A stretch of DNA of 64,000 nucleotides from Marasmius tenuissimus (taxonomy: Eukaryota; Basidiomycota; Agaricomycetes; Agaricales; Marasmiaceae). A program made the position numbers and the translations under genes. The notes beneath the pieces are model-generated. The model ran no database searches, was not told where the DNA came from, and saw only the letters and a list, made by a program, of their open reading frames with translations. Of this stretch, positions 45,108-56,390 are shown piece after piece. Each line of letters begins with the position of its first letter. The first letter of the stretch is position 1. The DNA lies in assembly GCA_029532415.1 (NCBI GenBank), contig JAQOTA010000050.1:3286001-3350000 (forward strand), written 5' to 3'.

Positions 45108-45146
45108 GATTGGTTCGGTTCGCGTGAACGTAAAACCGATCCAATC
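45108..45146 (-). other. Helitron 3'-terminal hairpin
   Basis: The arms GATTGGTTCGGTT and AACCGATCCAATC pair in 12 of 13 positions around a 13-base loop, 8 bases inside the CTGG end. In Helitrons this hairpin signals termination of rolling-circle transfer. Confidence 0.8.
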
Positions 45147-45217
45147 CAACTCAGCACGATGGCATTCGGCCGGGTGCGCGTTTCTTCAATACAATGCGTT
45201 GTCTCTGCATTTGGAGA

Positions 45218-48200
45218 TCAAGTCACCTTCTTTGGGAAGATACCACACCGCGGAATACACACCTTGATAGGGCCCTGTACTTCCCTTTCTCTTTGTCTCT
45301 TCCGGGCCGTCGATTCGGATGAGGGTCCAGCGTACCCGGGGTCTTCCACAGTATCAAGGACGGGAGCACTGATGACAGCCCTTTGAACCCCGTTTACAGC
45401 GTGATACACCCTGTTCCATTTATCCCCGCCCTCAACTACGACTTCAGTAATGGGTACTGACACTGAATTCAACAGGCGTTCGTTGTACACCGACAAAGCC
45501 CTCATGGCCCTTTCATATTCTTCTGGGGTACCGAACCGAGCTGTGGTCTGCATCCTCAATATTTCCAGACGGGCGAACTCTTTCCTCCGTTCCTTGGATG
45601 GTCTGCACTGGATCTTTTTCTTGTCGAACGGCCGTAATATAACAAGGCCTTCCAACGATGTTACCCTCGACAGCATGACGTATGGAGACTCCGTACCTCT
45701 GCAGCTCTGAATGTCAACTACTACGTTCTCCAAAGTTTTCCCCTGAGACTTATGACACATTATTGCAAACGCTGGCTGAATCGGAAGCTGAGTTCGAGAC
45801 ATTTTGTGAGTTACACCGTTATACGAGTCGCAAGAACTAAACTCGTAAGTTTGCTCAATGGCGACCACTTCATCCGCAGCCAAGCTGACAAATCCTTCTG
45901 AATCTGATCTCGTTCCTGACGGCGATTGCACGTGTGCTCCTCTCTCAAGTCGCACAGCACATGACGTTGCGTGCCTCCTCCCTTGGTCGTCAAGCCGATA
46001 ACGAATCTTGGTCAGAATTCCAACTGCTCCATTGACTACACCCGCTTGCACGTCAAAATTAGAGACAAACGCTACTGGCATACCAATGACCAACGGAATT
46101 TTCGACATCAGCTGGTTAGTCTCACTCGAACATTTCTTTTCTAACTTCTCCAGCACTTGCTCGCTGTTCAACACCCTATCTCCTAAGCGGTCGGTGCAAT
46201 AATACCAGTGCAAAGCCCTACCAGTAGCCATCGCAAATGCCTCTGCACTGCGCATGTTGATTGAATCCTTCACGGCATTATGAGACACTATCACCGGAGT
46301 CTTCGTGCGATCAAATTGCCAGTTTGGAAGACGACATGCTACACGAGACGACAGCAATTTGTAATCGTCAACCGTACAGTTCCCAAACCTCAGGCGCGAC
46401 AGTAAGCTGGACAACCTTTGATCTTTGGTTCTCACCACCTCATCTAAAATCACAGCCGTATTGATGGATAGCCATAGCAACCTCCCGAACACCTCTTTCT
46501 GATGATTTACGGTGTCAGCAGGTGCTTCAAATGACATTGATTTGAAGAGCCTTGCTTCTCCCACAGGCGCGAGTTGTGCAAAATCACCAGTGAAGACGAC
46601 ATTTATACCTCCAAATGGTTTGTTAACACCCGTGGCCTCACACAAAGCTTCGCTAATGTTGTTCATCATCTTACAACCTATCATGGAGACCTCGTCCACA
46701 ACCAAGTAGTCGACCCCTCTCCAGACAGCACGTAGCTGCTCCTTCGCTTTAGGTCCTCTCTTGCGCCTTCCAAGCATTTGGCTCATATTAAGGGCAGCGT
46801 GTAAAGTCATACCGCCGATGTTACTGGCAGCGACGCCGGTAAACGAGCTCAAACAAAAGCGTCGACCTTGGCCCCTCGCTATCAGGAATTCCGCAACGGA
46901 ATTGATCACAGTAGATTTGCCTGTACCACCAGCACCGCCTAAGAACATACGAAGCTGTTCTGACTGAGAATCTAGGCTGTGCTCACAAATGGTTCTGAAC
47001 GCTCTGGTCTGCTCTTTGTTCAATCTGTATTTCCGCACGATTTCATCCATCTGCTCATAAGCCTCTCTCTTATCAACTTGATCTTCAGGGATAACATAAA
47101 GCTGAGGTTCTCTAGGCTGAGCTGCCGCTGCGTCCGACACCGCACCGTCAATGGATGTCGCCGCATCCAGAGCCCACGAATCATACCATGCCCTTTTTCT
47201 TTGGTCATACTGCATTTGCCAAGAACGCTCAAGGTCAGGAGACCCTTCGCCTACTAGTTCCGCTCCATCGCTACCTCCAACCGCCGTGTTAACAACTAGT
47301 TGATCGTCGCTTGAAAACATTCCTGCCCGTTCTGCATAATATTCAACGTTGAATATCTCGCTGGACGTACGGGACCGCTTCTCAGACCACATAGCCTCCA
47401 CCCTCTCCAAATGCACTGCTAATTCGGCTTCGCAAACCTCACCAGTAGAACTCTCATCATAATCGTTACTTATACCTTTCAAAATTCCCCCGTTCATACC
47501 AGTCGACCTATCCCAAGCTTTTCTTCGCCTCTCAAAATGTGCATCCCTGCTATCCTTACACTCGTGCAACAGCTGCATATTACGAATTGTGGCCACCACC
47601 TTCGACGAAGCAGTCGAGATCCAAATCCGGTAAGCGTCAACCCAGCTTATCCCTGGCCCCGGTAACAAGTCTGAAAATCTTCGCCACGGTTTGAACAATA
47701 TCATCATGAGCCGAGCGTGTCTATTTGCTGTCTCCTCCTTGTCACTTCTTGGAATTGGCGGACCCAGTGGCATAGGTACGCGCCTCTCTCCCGTCTTCCT
47801 TAATACTGCCTTGTGTGTTCTCCACTGAATGTGATCGCAGGCAAACCTTCCCTGTGGACGCGCGCGATCAGCATTACTCAACAAGTCATATTCTTCTAGT
47901 AAGTCAAGGTCATCTAACCCATAGTCATAACTATCCAAATCACCCTCACCCTGGTTCTCATACTCTTCATCTTCAGACTCGATCTCTTCCCCACGTGCGA
48001 CTTTGGCCTTTCCGATCGCTACTCTATCAACCTGTGCACAGTAATCCCATAACGATACCGATCCAAAAACCGCTGGCCTATAAACGTAGTCGGATAGTTG
48101 ACTTGCCTCTCCTCGTAGTTTCCCATCGTCTGCTCTCCCACTAGCTATCCAAATCTCTTCATCCTCAATGTTATCCAGAACGCCGTCTTCCTCCTCGTCC

Positions 48201-51200
48201 TCTGACTCACTATCTTCGTCTGTTATCAACGTGTGTGCCTCCGATACGCCCGAGCTGGCAATACTTTCCGCCTTCTCCACATAATTCTCGAAACTAGGCC
48301 AATATAAAGCACGGAATTTGTGACTCGTAAATTTATCCCCGTTCCCCAATAGGTACGACGTGACCTGCTGAGCTGACAACTCCTGATGATGCATCACAGA
48401 TCGTGCACAAGAGCTGATTAAGCATTTTGATCGCCCTGACACCTCGCCTTCTTCCAGACCTCCTTCTGCGACCTTGGACATCTTCGATACCGCGGCCTCG
48501 ACAGCAGTGAAAGCTACGTGAGCACTCAATTGTGTTTTCGTAATATAATCGGTGATATAATACAAAATAGCTTTTGCTGAAGCCCCGGAACCAATGAATT
48601 TTATGTCAGTGTTGCAACGTAAGGCCTCCAGCATAGTGGCATTGTAGTTGTTGATCAGCCCATCTAGGCACCGCAAAGTAAGCTGACCAGTACTCTCATC
48701 GAATGTAGTTTTTGGGATGAAGTTTGATTGATCGATACCAAACCTACAAACCAATGGCTCGCCTGGTCGACAATATTTATAACAAGTATGGTTATGCTTA
48801 TGCACTTGGCTTCTCATAACGCTATTCCTCAGGTCAACGCGTTTCTTCCGCCAATAGCTTAACTCAGAATCCGATGTCCTTCGTCGTTCACGGTACACAC
48901 AACAAGGATCGTATTCGTTTGAGAGCGTATGCACTGGAGCCTCGTCAAGAGCGGGGGGTATGCTAGTACTAATGGTATCATCCAAATAATGAACCAACTT
49001 CGCCTTAAAAGATTCATCCTCCGTCAACCTTCGTTTCAATTCATCCGGATTCAATGATCCCTCTACCCAGACCAACAGGTGACAATGAAGGCTACCCCGT
49101 CCTTGCGCTTCAACGCACCCATAATACGCTTCAACTCTGCCAAGTATACCACCTTCTTCGTCCCCGTAACCTAATATAGCTCCGATAAAGGAATCCATCA
49201 TGAACTTGAAAAATCTGGCGCCTGTAAACGGATTCTGGCTAATTTCCTTAGGCTGGGACCACCCAGACACGTAGTTTCGACTGCACAAATCCTCCATGCT
49301 GAGCTTTTCCCCTGCCACCAACCGCACAATCGGATTGTGCACGTCCGCCGGGTTAACAGTTATAAAAAAACTGGGTGGCCCTTTCTCTATCATCAATGCG
49401 CGAATCTCATTTCTACTAAAGACACGCGATTCCGCAGAACCCTCGATTCGAGATGTTACCACACGAACCTCTTTCATAAGCTTCAAAACTTTTGCTTCTT
49501 GATCGTTATAACTCGTGACCCTATCACTGTTAGCGAACCTCTCCGCCACTCTTGCAACGGTTTGTGCATCCACGTCGATGAATTGACGAGAGTGCTCCAC
49601 AAAGTCCTTCCTCTTCGCCTTCATCGCCGTACGGGTAAGCATCTCGTGCCTCTGCAAGGTATTAAATGCCGAGAACAGAAAGGAACTATGTCGCTGGAAC
49701 CTCTGGTCCCTTAACGAGCACAAATGCTTTATATGCCTCCTCATACCGACCTGACGCACCCGACCACGATCGCCAAACCCTCCCAGTCCGTACGGATATA
49801 AGGTGGGATACATAGACGGGAACAAATCGGGATTGTAAAACTCATTCATATAGGTCTTTAAATGTGGTACCTGCAAATATCCGTTTTTATTTCTGACGTG
49901 ATTCACAGCTGCAGCATGAAGAACGGATTTGGGCATATTAACGTCAACGTCCGCAACTACAACCCTTTCGAAATCGACACTGTGACTATCGGGCAGGTGA
50001 ATTCCCATTGGATGCGAACGCACACCAGAATCATACGACGCCGTGTAAGGGTCGCTTTCCCTACCACTTACGATGTGTTCCATCTGCACTGGCAAGATAC
50101 TCTCCGCCGGGAGACTGTCAAGTAAAGTGTGATTGACCTCAACGTTACGGTACAAGGGGTTGTTCGCTATCAGCCACAATAAAGCCGCCCTCACTCTAGC
50201 GGGTCTGATTGCCAACGGACGGGCATTTTTCTCTAACCATTCTTGACTCGGAGGAGTAGACCCAACGAATACGACAGCTACTGGCTTGCAAAGCTCATCC
50301 AACGACGGAGGCAAAACGTTAAATGTAGCTGAAGGATGTTGTGGATACATGATAATGTGTCCCTTCATAGCCCTCTGCCTCAATGCTCTAGGTACAAACT
50401 TGTTGTTCGTAGTGCCGTCTTGTTCTTCTTGTAGACGAATGATCATTGCTTTCGTCCGACATTTAGCAATCATATTCTCCTCGACTACAGTTAAGTTTGC
50501 CAACTCCGGTGGAACTGGCCCCACATAAAGACGGTTCGCCATAGATAAGTCCGGAACTTTCCCCCTCAGAACGGCTGAGTAACAATCTTTACAGAAAGAC
50601 AATTGATGCTCTCCACGACCGCCTGGATCTTGCGAAACGCCTGCTGAATCTAGTAGCAGTCCGCGAAATTCAGGTACACGCTCCAACCCTGTGGGTGATA
50701 TGTTATAGCCCTCGCGTAGCCAAGGCTCCCGACGAAACTCCTCGTCGACATCCATAGCTCCACCTTCTTCTTCTTCGGAAGCTACCACGTCTGGTCGACG
50801 AAGGACAGATAAATCCATATCGCCTGCGCTGATGGTTACACAATTTGCCACACGATCGTTTACACCACATGAACAGCAAGTAAACTCTCCTCGACATAGA
50901 TCCGCTACAAGGTCGTCGAAGTGCTCCAACAATTTCTCTTTAAATGCATCCGACAAGATAGGAGGCCACTCTGACATATCCTGAGCGGCATCAATGCTTG
51001 GATTTCGTACCGAAAACGCTCTCAAACGCCTCACACTCTTAGATTTCCTCAATGTAGAAACGTAATGCTTGACTGCACGAGTTAGACGACGACGCGTCGC
51101 CGGCCTGGCTACACTGACATTCAACAAATCACATAGTTTTTTCAAGCCTCGCACAGGCAGCTGACGAGTCATCAGCAATAACATTGACACTTGCATTTCG

Positions 51201-52741
51201 ACAGTCGATAGAGACGATGCCTCTTCTTCTGCAGCAGCTACAAAGCCCGTGTACGCGCATCCCACTGGCAATCGATTCACAAGCGACTCCGTGTTCGCAC
51301 AGGCGCCAGATACAAAATGTTTAATAACGCAAGCCATAAGAGCTTCCTTCTTGACCCTACCAACAGGAATCGGTACTCCATGTGCCGTCGCAAGTGCCTT
51401 CAACGCACCAACGTTAAGTTCGTATAATGAAGCAATGGATAAGTAAGCGTTGAAACAGTCCCCGCTATTCGACAATACCCTCTGACGATACTGACTTAAC
51501 GCTTCGAGAAAACTCTCTCCTTCGCTGTAGTGAAGTCCAAGAACCCGAGGCAACACGGACTCGAAATCGGATACTACCGCAACAGGGCTCGACATGATCA
51601 AGCTTACCGCTTCATATGCCTGCTCAGTTGCCGATGAATGACTATTTCCTATTCGATAGCACCCAGAAGGGCTCAAAATCAGTGAAGAACAAAACCCTAC
51701 GCAAGCACCCGATATGATATGAAACAGAACGGTCTCCCTGCACTCCTCTAGATTCGAAGATGTCACCTCTAGATTGTGTGCTCGCATGACGTCCTGAATG
51801 CTCTCCGTGTTCATACTAAGCAAATAATGAGGGGAGGCTAGATCCGACAAACAACTGGGTAATAGATCAACTGCTCGAGAACCTTCACTGCGATGCTCCA
51901 ACATTCCTGAGTGGGTTCCCCCATTGGAATGGAAACGCGTCCCGCCTGAAGATGAAGCCGTGGACGGATCCAAAATGAGCACGCCGTCAGCGGAAATGTG
52001 CAAAGGAACATCTAAATAACAATGCATATCCGGCAAATAGCGCCTAACGTCTGACAATCCCACTGCTACCCCTGCCCTCTCTGCCATCAACCTCTTAAAC
52101 TCACCAAACCAATCCCGACCTAACCTCAAAGAACAAAAATGATCAGACTCGAAGCTAGAATCTCTCGTACCGGAGCCTGGAGACAATAATCGAGGTACGA
52201 TTTCAACGCGCATGGCTCCGACTGTAGATGGAACTTCTACTACTCGTCTCGTACCCGGAGGTAAAATGTGCCTATTTTTGTGTAGAAAAAACGGCGATAT
52301 GTGTGACTGCTTGAGAGTGAGATCAACGCAGCATGATACTGGAACCCCGTCGAACGTTGCCATTGTGTATGCACGAAAAATAAGAGCAAAATTAATGAGA
52401 AGCATCAGTCGTCGCGAGCCTACCGCCTTATATACCTTTTCAATGACTGTTCTTATCTCATTTGAGCATGGGTTCTCAGCAAAACACGACTCCTCATGAA
52501 TAAAACCGAGCGCCACAGTCCCCACATCTTCCCCACTCCACCTCCAGGCTCCAGTGCTCCTAAATAAATGGAGCTGAATGGCCACTAAGTACTTATCCAC
52601 AGATAGTTCACGACTCCAGTCGCCCGGCAGGCAGCGACTGTAATGCAGACAGGCTTGAATCACGGCCAAGCGCATAAACCCTTGTCTCGAGACCGACCTT
52701 AAAACGGAACGGCCTGCAACGACCCCCGTTGGGTAGGACAC
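45218..52741 (-). CDS. Helitron Rep-helicase (DUF6570 / Helitron_like_N / PIF1-type helicase), 2507 aa
   Basis: One uninterrupted frame. Around residues 615-640 there is a Cys cluster (FTCCSCGVNDRVANC). A DUF6570-type segment follows (FCKDCYSAVLRGKVPDLSMA, NRLYVGPVPPELANL). The Rep nuclease part near 1220 has the metal-binding H-C-H in GSLHCHLLVWVEG, and near 1400 the two-tyrosine motif YYITDYITK, which nicks and joins DNA. The C-terminal third is a PIF1-like 5'-3' helicase: GGAGGTGKST (Walker A, about 1935), YLVVDEVSM (Walker B), GDFAQLAPVGE, HKSQGKTLENVVVD and YVMLSRVTSLEGL. No key residue is missing. Acidic inserts sit at about 1520 and 1600. The first codon at 52741 was taken as start. 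Confidence 0.93.
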   Translation of the reverse strand: MSYPTGVVAGRSVLRSVSRQGFMRLAVIQACLHYSRCLPGDWSRELSVDKYLVAIQLHLFRSTGAWRWSGEDVGTVALGFIHEESCFAENPCSNEIRTVIEKVYKAVGSRRLMLLINFALIFRAYTMATFDGVPVSCCVDLTLKQSHISPFFLHKNRHILPPGTRRVVEVPSTVGAMRVEIVPRLLSPGSGTRDSSFESDHFCSLRLGRDWFGEFKRLMAERAGVAVGLSDVRRYLPDMHCYLDVPLHISADGVLILDPSTASSSGGTRFHSNGGTHSGMLEHRSEGSRAVDLLPSCLSDLASPHYLLSMNTESIQDVMRAHNLEVTSSNLEECRETVLFHIISGACVGFCSSLILSPSGCYRIGNSHSSATEQAYEAVSLIMSSPVAVVSDFESVLPRVLGLHYSEGESFLEALSQYRQRVLSNSGDCFNAYLSIASLYELNVGALKALATAHGVPIPVGRVKKEALMACVIKHFVSGACANTESLVNRLPVGCAYTGFVAAAEEEASSLSTVEMQVSMLLLMTRQLPVRGLKKLCDLLNVSVARPATRRRLTRAVKHYVSTLRKSKSVRRLRAFSVRNPSIDAAQDMSEWPPILSDAFKEKLLEHFDDLVADLCRGEFTCCSCGVNDRVANCVTISAGDMDLSVLRRPDVVASEEEEGGAMDVDEEFRREPWLREGYNISPTGLERVPEFRGLLLDSAGVSQDPGGRGEHQLSFCKDCYSAVLRGKVPDLSMANRLYVGPVPPELANLTVVEENMIAKCRTKAMIIRLQEEQDGTTNNKFVPRALRQRAMKGHIIMYPQHPSATFNVLPPSLDELCKPVAVVFVGSTPPSQEWLEKNARPLAIRPARVRAALLWLIANNPLYRNVEVNHTLLDSLPAESILPVQMEHIVSGRESDPYTASYDSGVRSHPMGIHLPDSHSVDFERVVVADVDVNMPKSVLHAAAVNHVRNKNGYLQVPHLKTYMNEFYNPDLFPSMYPTLYPYGLGGFGDRGRVRQVGMRRHIKHLCSLRDQRFQRHSSFLFSAFNTLQRHEMLTRTAMKAKRKDFVEHSRQFIDVDAQTVARVAERFANSDRVTSYNDQEAKVLKLMKEVRVVTSRIEGSAESRVFSRNEIRALMIEKGPPSFFITVNPADVHNPIVRLVAGEKLSMEDLCSRNYVSGWSQPKEISQNPFTGARFFKFMMDSFIGAILGYGDEEGGILGRVEAYYGCVEAQGRGSLHCHLLVWVEGSLNPDELKRRLTEDESFKAKLVHYLDDTISTSIPPALDEAPVHTLSNEYDPCCVYRERRRTSDSELSYWRKKRVDLRNSVMRSQVHKHNHTCYKYCRPGEPLVCRFGIDQSNFIPKTTFDESTGQLTLRCLDGLINNYNATMLEALRCNTDIKFIGSGASAKAILYYITDYITKTQLSAHVAFTAVEAAVSKMSKVAEGGLEEGEVSGRSKCLISSCARSVMHHQELSAQQVTSYLLGNGDKFTSHKFRALYWPSFENYVEKAESIASSGVSEAHTLITDEDSESEDEEEDGVLDNIEDEEIWIASGRADDGKLRGEASQLSDYVYRPAVFGSVSLWDYCAQVDRVAIGKAKVARGEEIESEDEEYENQGEGDLDSYDYGLDDLDLLEEYDLLSNADRARPQGRFACDHIQWRTHKAVLRKTGERRVPMPLGPPIPRSDKEETANRHARLMMILFKPWRRFSDLLPGPGISWVDAYRIWISTASSKVVATIRNMQLLHECKDSRDAHFERRRKAWDRSTGMNGGILKGISNDYDESSTGEVCEAELAVHLERVEAMWSEKRSRTSSEIFNVEYYAERAGMFSSDDQLVVNTAVGGSDGAELVGEGSPDLERSWQMQYDQRKRAWYDSWALDAATSIDGAVSDAAAAQPREPQLYVIPEDQVDKREAYEQMDEIVRKYRLNKEQTRAFRTICEHSLDSQSEQLRMFLGGAGGTGKSTVINSVAEFLIARGQGRRFCLSSFTGVAASNIGGMTLHAALNMSQMLGRRKRGPKAKEQLRAVWRGVDYLVVDEVSMIGCKMMNNISEALCEATGVNKPFGGINVVFTGDFAQLAPVGEARLFKSMSFEAPADTVNHQKEVFGRLLWLSINTAVILDEVVRTKDQRLSSLLSRLRFGNCTVDDYKLLSSRVACRLPNWQFDRTKTPVIVSHNAVKDSINMRSAEAFAMATGRALHWYYCTDRLGDRVLNSEQVLEKLEKKCSSETNQLMSKIPLVIGMPVAFVSNFDVQAGVVNGAVGILTKIRYRLDDQGRRHATSCAVRLERGAHVQSPSGTRSDSEGFVSLAADEVVAIEQTYEFSSCDSYNGVTHKMSRTQLPIQPAFAIMCHKSQGKTLENVVVDIQSCRGTESPYVMLSRVTSLEGLVILRPFDKKKIQCRPSKERRKEFARLEILRMQTTARFGTPEEYERAMRALSVYNERLLNSVSVPITEVVVEGGDKWNRVYHAVNGVQRAVISAPVLDTVEDPGYAGPSSESTARKRQREREVQGPIKVCIPRCGIFPKKVT

Positions 52742-53976
52742 CCCATGTCAACTTAGAATAAGGTTTAGGGAGGAGAGAATTCGGCCTCCAGAAACTTCTA
52801 AAACACGTGCAGCGAAGGATAATACAGCATCTTCACCAACAAGGAGCTTTTGTAGCAAAGTCGCTGCGAAAACTCCCCACTCCCACCACTGTGCTTCCGC
52901 AAGCATTACTAGAGTAGAACTGCGGTCGAGACAGACCTTTATAGGTCATACACGCACACGTAGCACACCACGCCACCGCTCCACCCAAGATCCCCACTTC
53001 TCCCTGACCCACCAAGCGTGTCAACCGTGGCCCTCAAGAGGAGACCACTTATGTTTCCGGTACATTGACTAAACTGCCGAGATGAGTCCGTACCAAGAAG
53101 CCTAACTTCTAAATCAGATCACTTTGAATGCTACCTGGAGGAATTGCCTCAGTTGAATTCCCCCGAGGGGATGGATCTCCCGCGCTTCAACACCTCTGTT
53201 AATCACGTGGCACGGTGGAAGCATTGCAAGGGTGCTTTCTTCCTTGAAGTTTGGGAAGAACAAAATTGCATTGCTTGGAACGCCCGGCAAACAAGCGCTC
53301 CGGCTTGAAAGCTGGTGGAGGAGCGGGGGCAAAAGGCAAGGGCAAAACCAACGCAGCCTAGGTCATGCCATCTTTTACTTTTCTTGGCACATATGCGAAT
53401 CTCAACCCATTCCTCTTGAACTTTTTGTCAGTTTGCCAGCCCTAGTTTAACTCAAGTAGAGTAGTATTGCACGCGTACTCAATACAGAATATTTGCCTCA
53501 ATTCTCAACTACTTGAGCAGGAGTTTAGATGTAGTTGAGGACGAATCCATAGTCAGTCCAGAAGGAGAGAGGGAAGGTCCACAGTCTGAATGGCTAAAGA
53601 CCGGGCCTCACATGACTTGCGCGCGGCATTATTTATTCTGGTTTGTTGACACTGGAAAACAAACGATCACTCTTGTTCTCCCACCACGACGGCCAGCCGC
53701 CCAAGTCCTCTTTCTTCTCTACCTCTCACGACTAGCCACGCGGCAACCGAGAGCATATCTATTCCTGGGTAGCTCTTTGGTTGATAGTGGGGAATTTGTG
53801 CTTAAGCTGCCCCGCTGTACCGCTTCGTGTCCTCAACACCGACTTTCAAGACAAACAACGCGCCTCAACACGCGTCATACTGTGCCTAGGGCCTCCAATA
53901 ATCAATTAGTACCCCATTCACGCCCGTTATGTGTACCGTTACACGGTTTTGACGCACTTTCTACTGTAGATCTGCC
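52742..53976. other. Helitron upstream region and 2OG gene promoter side
   Basis: About 1.2 kb with no supported gene. It should contain the Helitron 5' end (TC after A on the minus strand). A short palindrome CCCCTCGGGG-like sits near 53160-53170. Small plus-strand ORFs at 53232 and 53513 lack family resemblance. Confidence 0.4.
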
Positions 53977-56040
53977 ATGCCAGTCACCCGCCACGCAGTC
54001 AGGACAGCATTGAAACGCCTGGTCACCCGCTTTTCATTTTCGGTCGGGATTTCGCAAACGGGAGACCTTACCATTAACGCAGCATCCACGTTTCTGGAGG
54101 ACGTAGCATCGATCCGTCACCACCACGCGGTGGAAGAGCTTCAAAATACAGACCCGGACTTGGAAGCCCTCGTTGGCCTCATTGAACGCTCGGACTTCCA
54201 GGACGACGCGGGTTACTCGAGACGCGTAAAGAGGGCTCGGACAGAGAGGGAGGAAAAAGCACGCAACGAACTTGAAGCCTGCCCCGAGTCTCTCAGCTCC
54301 AATACACTCAGTAACCCCGCCCCTCCGCCCAAGAAACCCAAGATTGGGAAGAGGAAACCGTGCGTCTCCTACCCCCGCTTCCACCTTATGCCCTAGCTAA
54401 TGAGTCTGCCCCGCCCCCTCGGGCAAAGAGAACAGGAGACTGCGGGCGCTAATGAAAACGCCGAAGGGCTGCCAGAAGAGAAGACGACGACAATACCAGT
54501 GCCCAAAGAATGGAGGTGAGCTCAGTCCAAAACTCACCCGTCAGCCTGCCCCTTGACCAAACCTCCAGTCTCCATAGCTCTCGTGAGCGCGAGCCCGGCG
54601 AAATACCTGCGCCTATTTATGACTTCAGGTCAGTGCCAAAAGGACTGCCGCGCGAGGAACGCAATCGGCTGCGGGGTAAAATCAGGAGGCGAGGGAGGAC
54701 GGAGGCCAAGCTCGGAGTGGAGATAGCCACAGCCAACAAAGGCTTCCAAGACATTTCCGTGGATTCGAGGATCGCAAGCACGGGCTGGATGGGGCGAAAT
54801 GCAAAGGCAGACGCCAGGAAAGAGATCCGCGAACTCATACGGCAAGACGGGAAGATTGAGGGCCTGCAAATCGTCCCGTACAGCGGGTGAGTCTCTCATC
54901 CCAGCCCTCCTTTTGGGTTATTGACCATCCACCCCCACAGCCAATGCACGCTGGTCAGGGATGGAAACCACAGGGTGTTCCTCATCCGCTCTGAGATCAC
55001 GACTTGGATGCTGGACGTTCTTCTCCTGAGGGTCATGGACGCAGCAGAGAGATTCATGAAGGAGGTTGTCTGGCCACCTGAAGAGGAGTTCCAAGAAAAC
55101 CTTAGAGGTTTTCATTTTTCTTGCATCGCGGGCTACGACCGCAACAACAAATCAGCAAGTCCTTCCGCTCGTCCACCAGCTTTACTCAACTGACCTTCAG
55201 CCAGAAACCCGCCCTAAGTAAATGGCATCTCAAGAACACCACGGCGCTAGACTCCTTTTTTGAAGCAGGGGAACCGCTGGAAATACTGACTGGCTACGGC
55301 TGCGAGTTTCTCCGGTCTGGGTTTCCCGACATTGCAGGCAGGTACGAACGCTGCGCGGATGAAATGGAAAGGTTGTATGGCATCCGACCGCCCTACGGCG
55401 GGCTGTTTTGGAACTTCTGTTTGAACGGAGTGCGTTCTAACGGAGTTGAGGTACCCCGAGTCTTCTGTGACCCTCATGTGGACTTCAAAAATCTGGTGTT
55501 AGCGGTGTGTATGATTTTTGTGTATGGTAAGCGGAGCACCACTGGCAACTTGAAGTTCTCACAGCCGATCCTGAACCAGGCCACTTCAATCATCGTGAAA
55601 AATGCTGGATTGTTATATGGGAGGCGGGTATCGCCTTGGAGTTACCGATGGGGGTGTTTGTCCTGTACCCCTCATCCCTCTTTCTCCACTTCAACGTTGA
55701 TATCACAAGTAAGCGCCCCCCTTCTCTTCTACTATTCTCTCTAACGCCCGGTTGTTCAGACCTCAAGATTGTTGTCACAGAGGACGGAGCCAGGCCGACT
55801 CCAGTAAACTCCAAACCTTTGGACTGCCTTTGTGGAAAGCCCAAAGACGCCCACGACAAGGACTGGAGGGATTCGAAGGGAAGGGGGTCTATGGTCTGGT
55901 TCAACCAGGCCACTATGTTCCAAACGACTGAGTTGGGCTTTGAGACCGTCCAGCAGGCCAAGGACACCCGGGCAAAGGCTACGTGTGACGTCGGCCAATG
56001 GATGGAAAAAAACATATTCCCTACCGCTACTTTAGACTAA
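53977..56040 (+). CDS. 2OG-Fe(II) oxygenase-like protein (2OG-FeII_Oxy_6 type, TET/JBP-related fold)
   Basis: Seven exons join in phase: 53977-54359, 54429-54515, 54569-54886, 54941-55108, 55156-55526, 55580-55708 and 55760-56040. The N-terminal third is charged and low in complexity (SRRVKRARTEREEKARNELE, NPAPPPKKPKIGKRK). The core has FCDPHVDFKNLVLAVCMIF, an H-x-D metal pair, then GHFNHREKCWIVIWEAGIAL and YPSSLFLHFNVDIT with the second His, the order of a double-stranded beta-helix dioxygenase. Fungal proteins of this type are abundant in agarics and often found near transposons. Known TET/JBP relatives oxidise methylated bases, but this protein may differ. The tail has C-x-C and a W-F-N-Q patch. 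No lesion found. Confidence 0.72.
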
Positions 56041-56056
56041 TTACAGCCGTTTTGTA

Positions 56057-56390
56057 CTACTCGTCATCGTCTGACAAGAAAAACTCTATTTCAACAGGTC
56101 CACTCCCCTTATTTTCGTCCAAAAGTGCCTCACTAGATTGAAGCGCCAGCGACGTTTATCGGCCAGCCAATCTATTGAAGTTTCAGTTTGATCAGTTTGA
56201 GATGCATATCCCGGAAGCAGTTAGAGCACGTACCTTGTGCCTTCTTATTGCCCTCTTCCTCGATGTAGTCCAAGGTCTCTTCCCGGCTCGAGTGACGATA
56301 GCAAGCTAAGTTCCTCATCTCCTCCTTCACGCTGGATTCGCAATGGCACTCCTGAATGTTCCTATAAAAATGGGGTTTACAGACCTGCAA
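56057..56390 (-). pseudogene. Exon remnants of an unknown gene
   Basis: A frame reads SVKEEMRNLACYRHSSREET and LDYIEEEGNKKAQ, then a good donor (GTACGT) and acceptor (CAATAG) lead to DWLADKRR. The natural acidic ending (SSEALLDENKGSGPVEIEFF, LSDDDE) lies one base out of frame and stops at 56057-56059, only 17 bases from the stop of the convergent 2OG gene. The upstream exons are not recognisable. Confidence 0.3.

Larger units (their letters stand above)
45096..52741 (-). mobile_element. Autonomous Helitron (3' end located, 5' end beyond 52741)
   Basis: Helitrons move by rolling-circle replication, begin with TC, end with CTRR after a hairpin, and insert between A and T. On the minus strand the 3' end is CTGG at 45099-45096 followed by T. 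An 8-base spacer separates it from a hairpin of 13-base arms (45108-45120 and 45134-45146, one mismatch). All three signals agree with each other and with the strand of the encoded helicase. The 5' TC end should lie above 52741, and I could not choose among candidates. The intact 2507-codon frame suggests recent activity. Confidence 0.85.

Noticed and set aside
53513..54013. 166-codon plus-strand ORF upstream of the 2OG gene
   Set aside because: It overlaps the 2OG start in another frame and has no domain; the 2OG exon series explains the region better.
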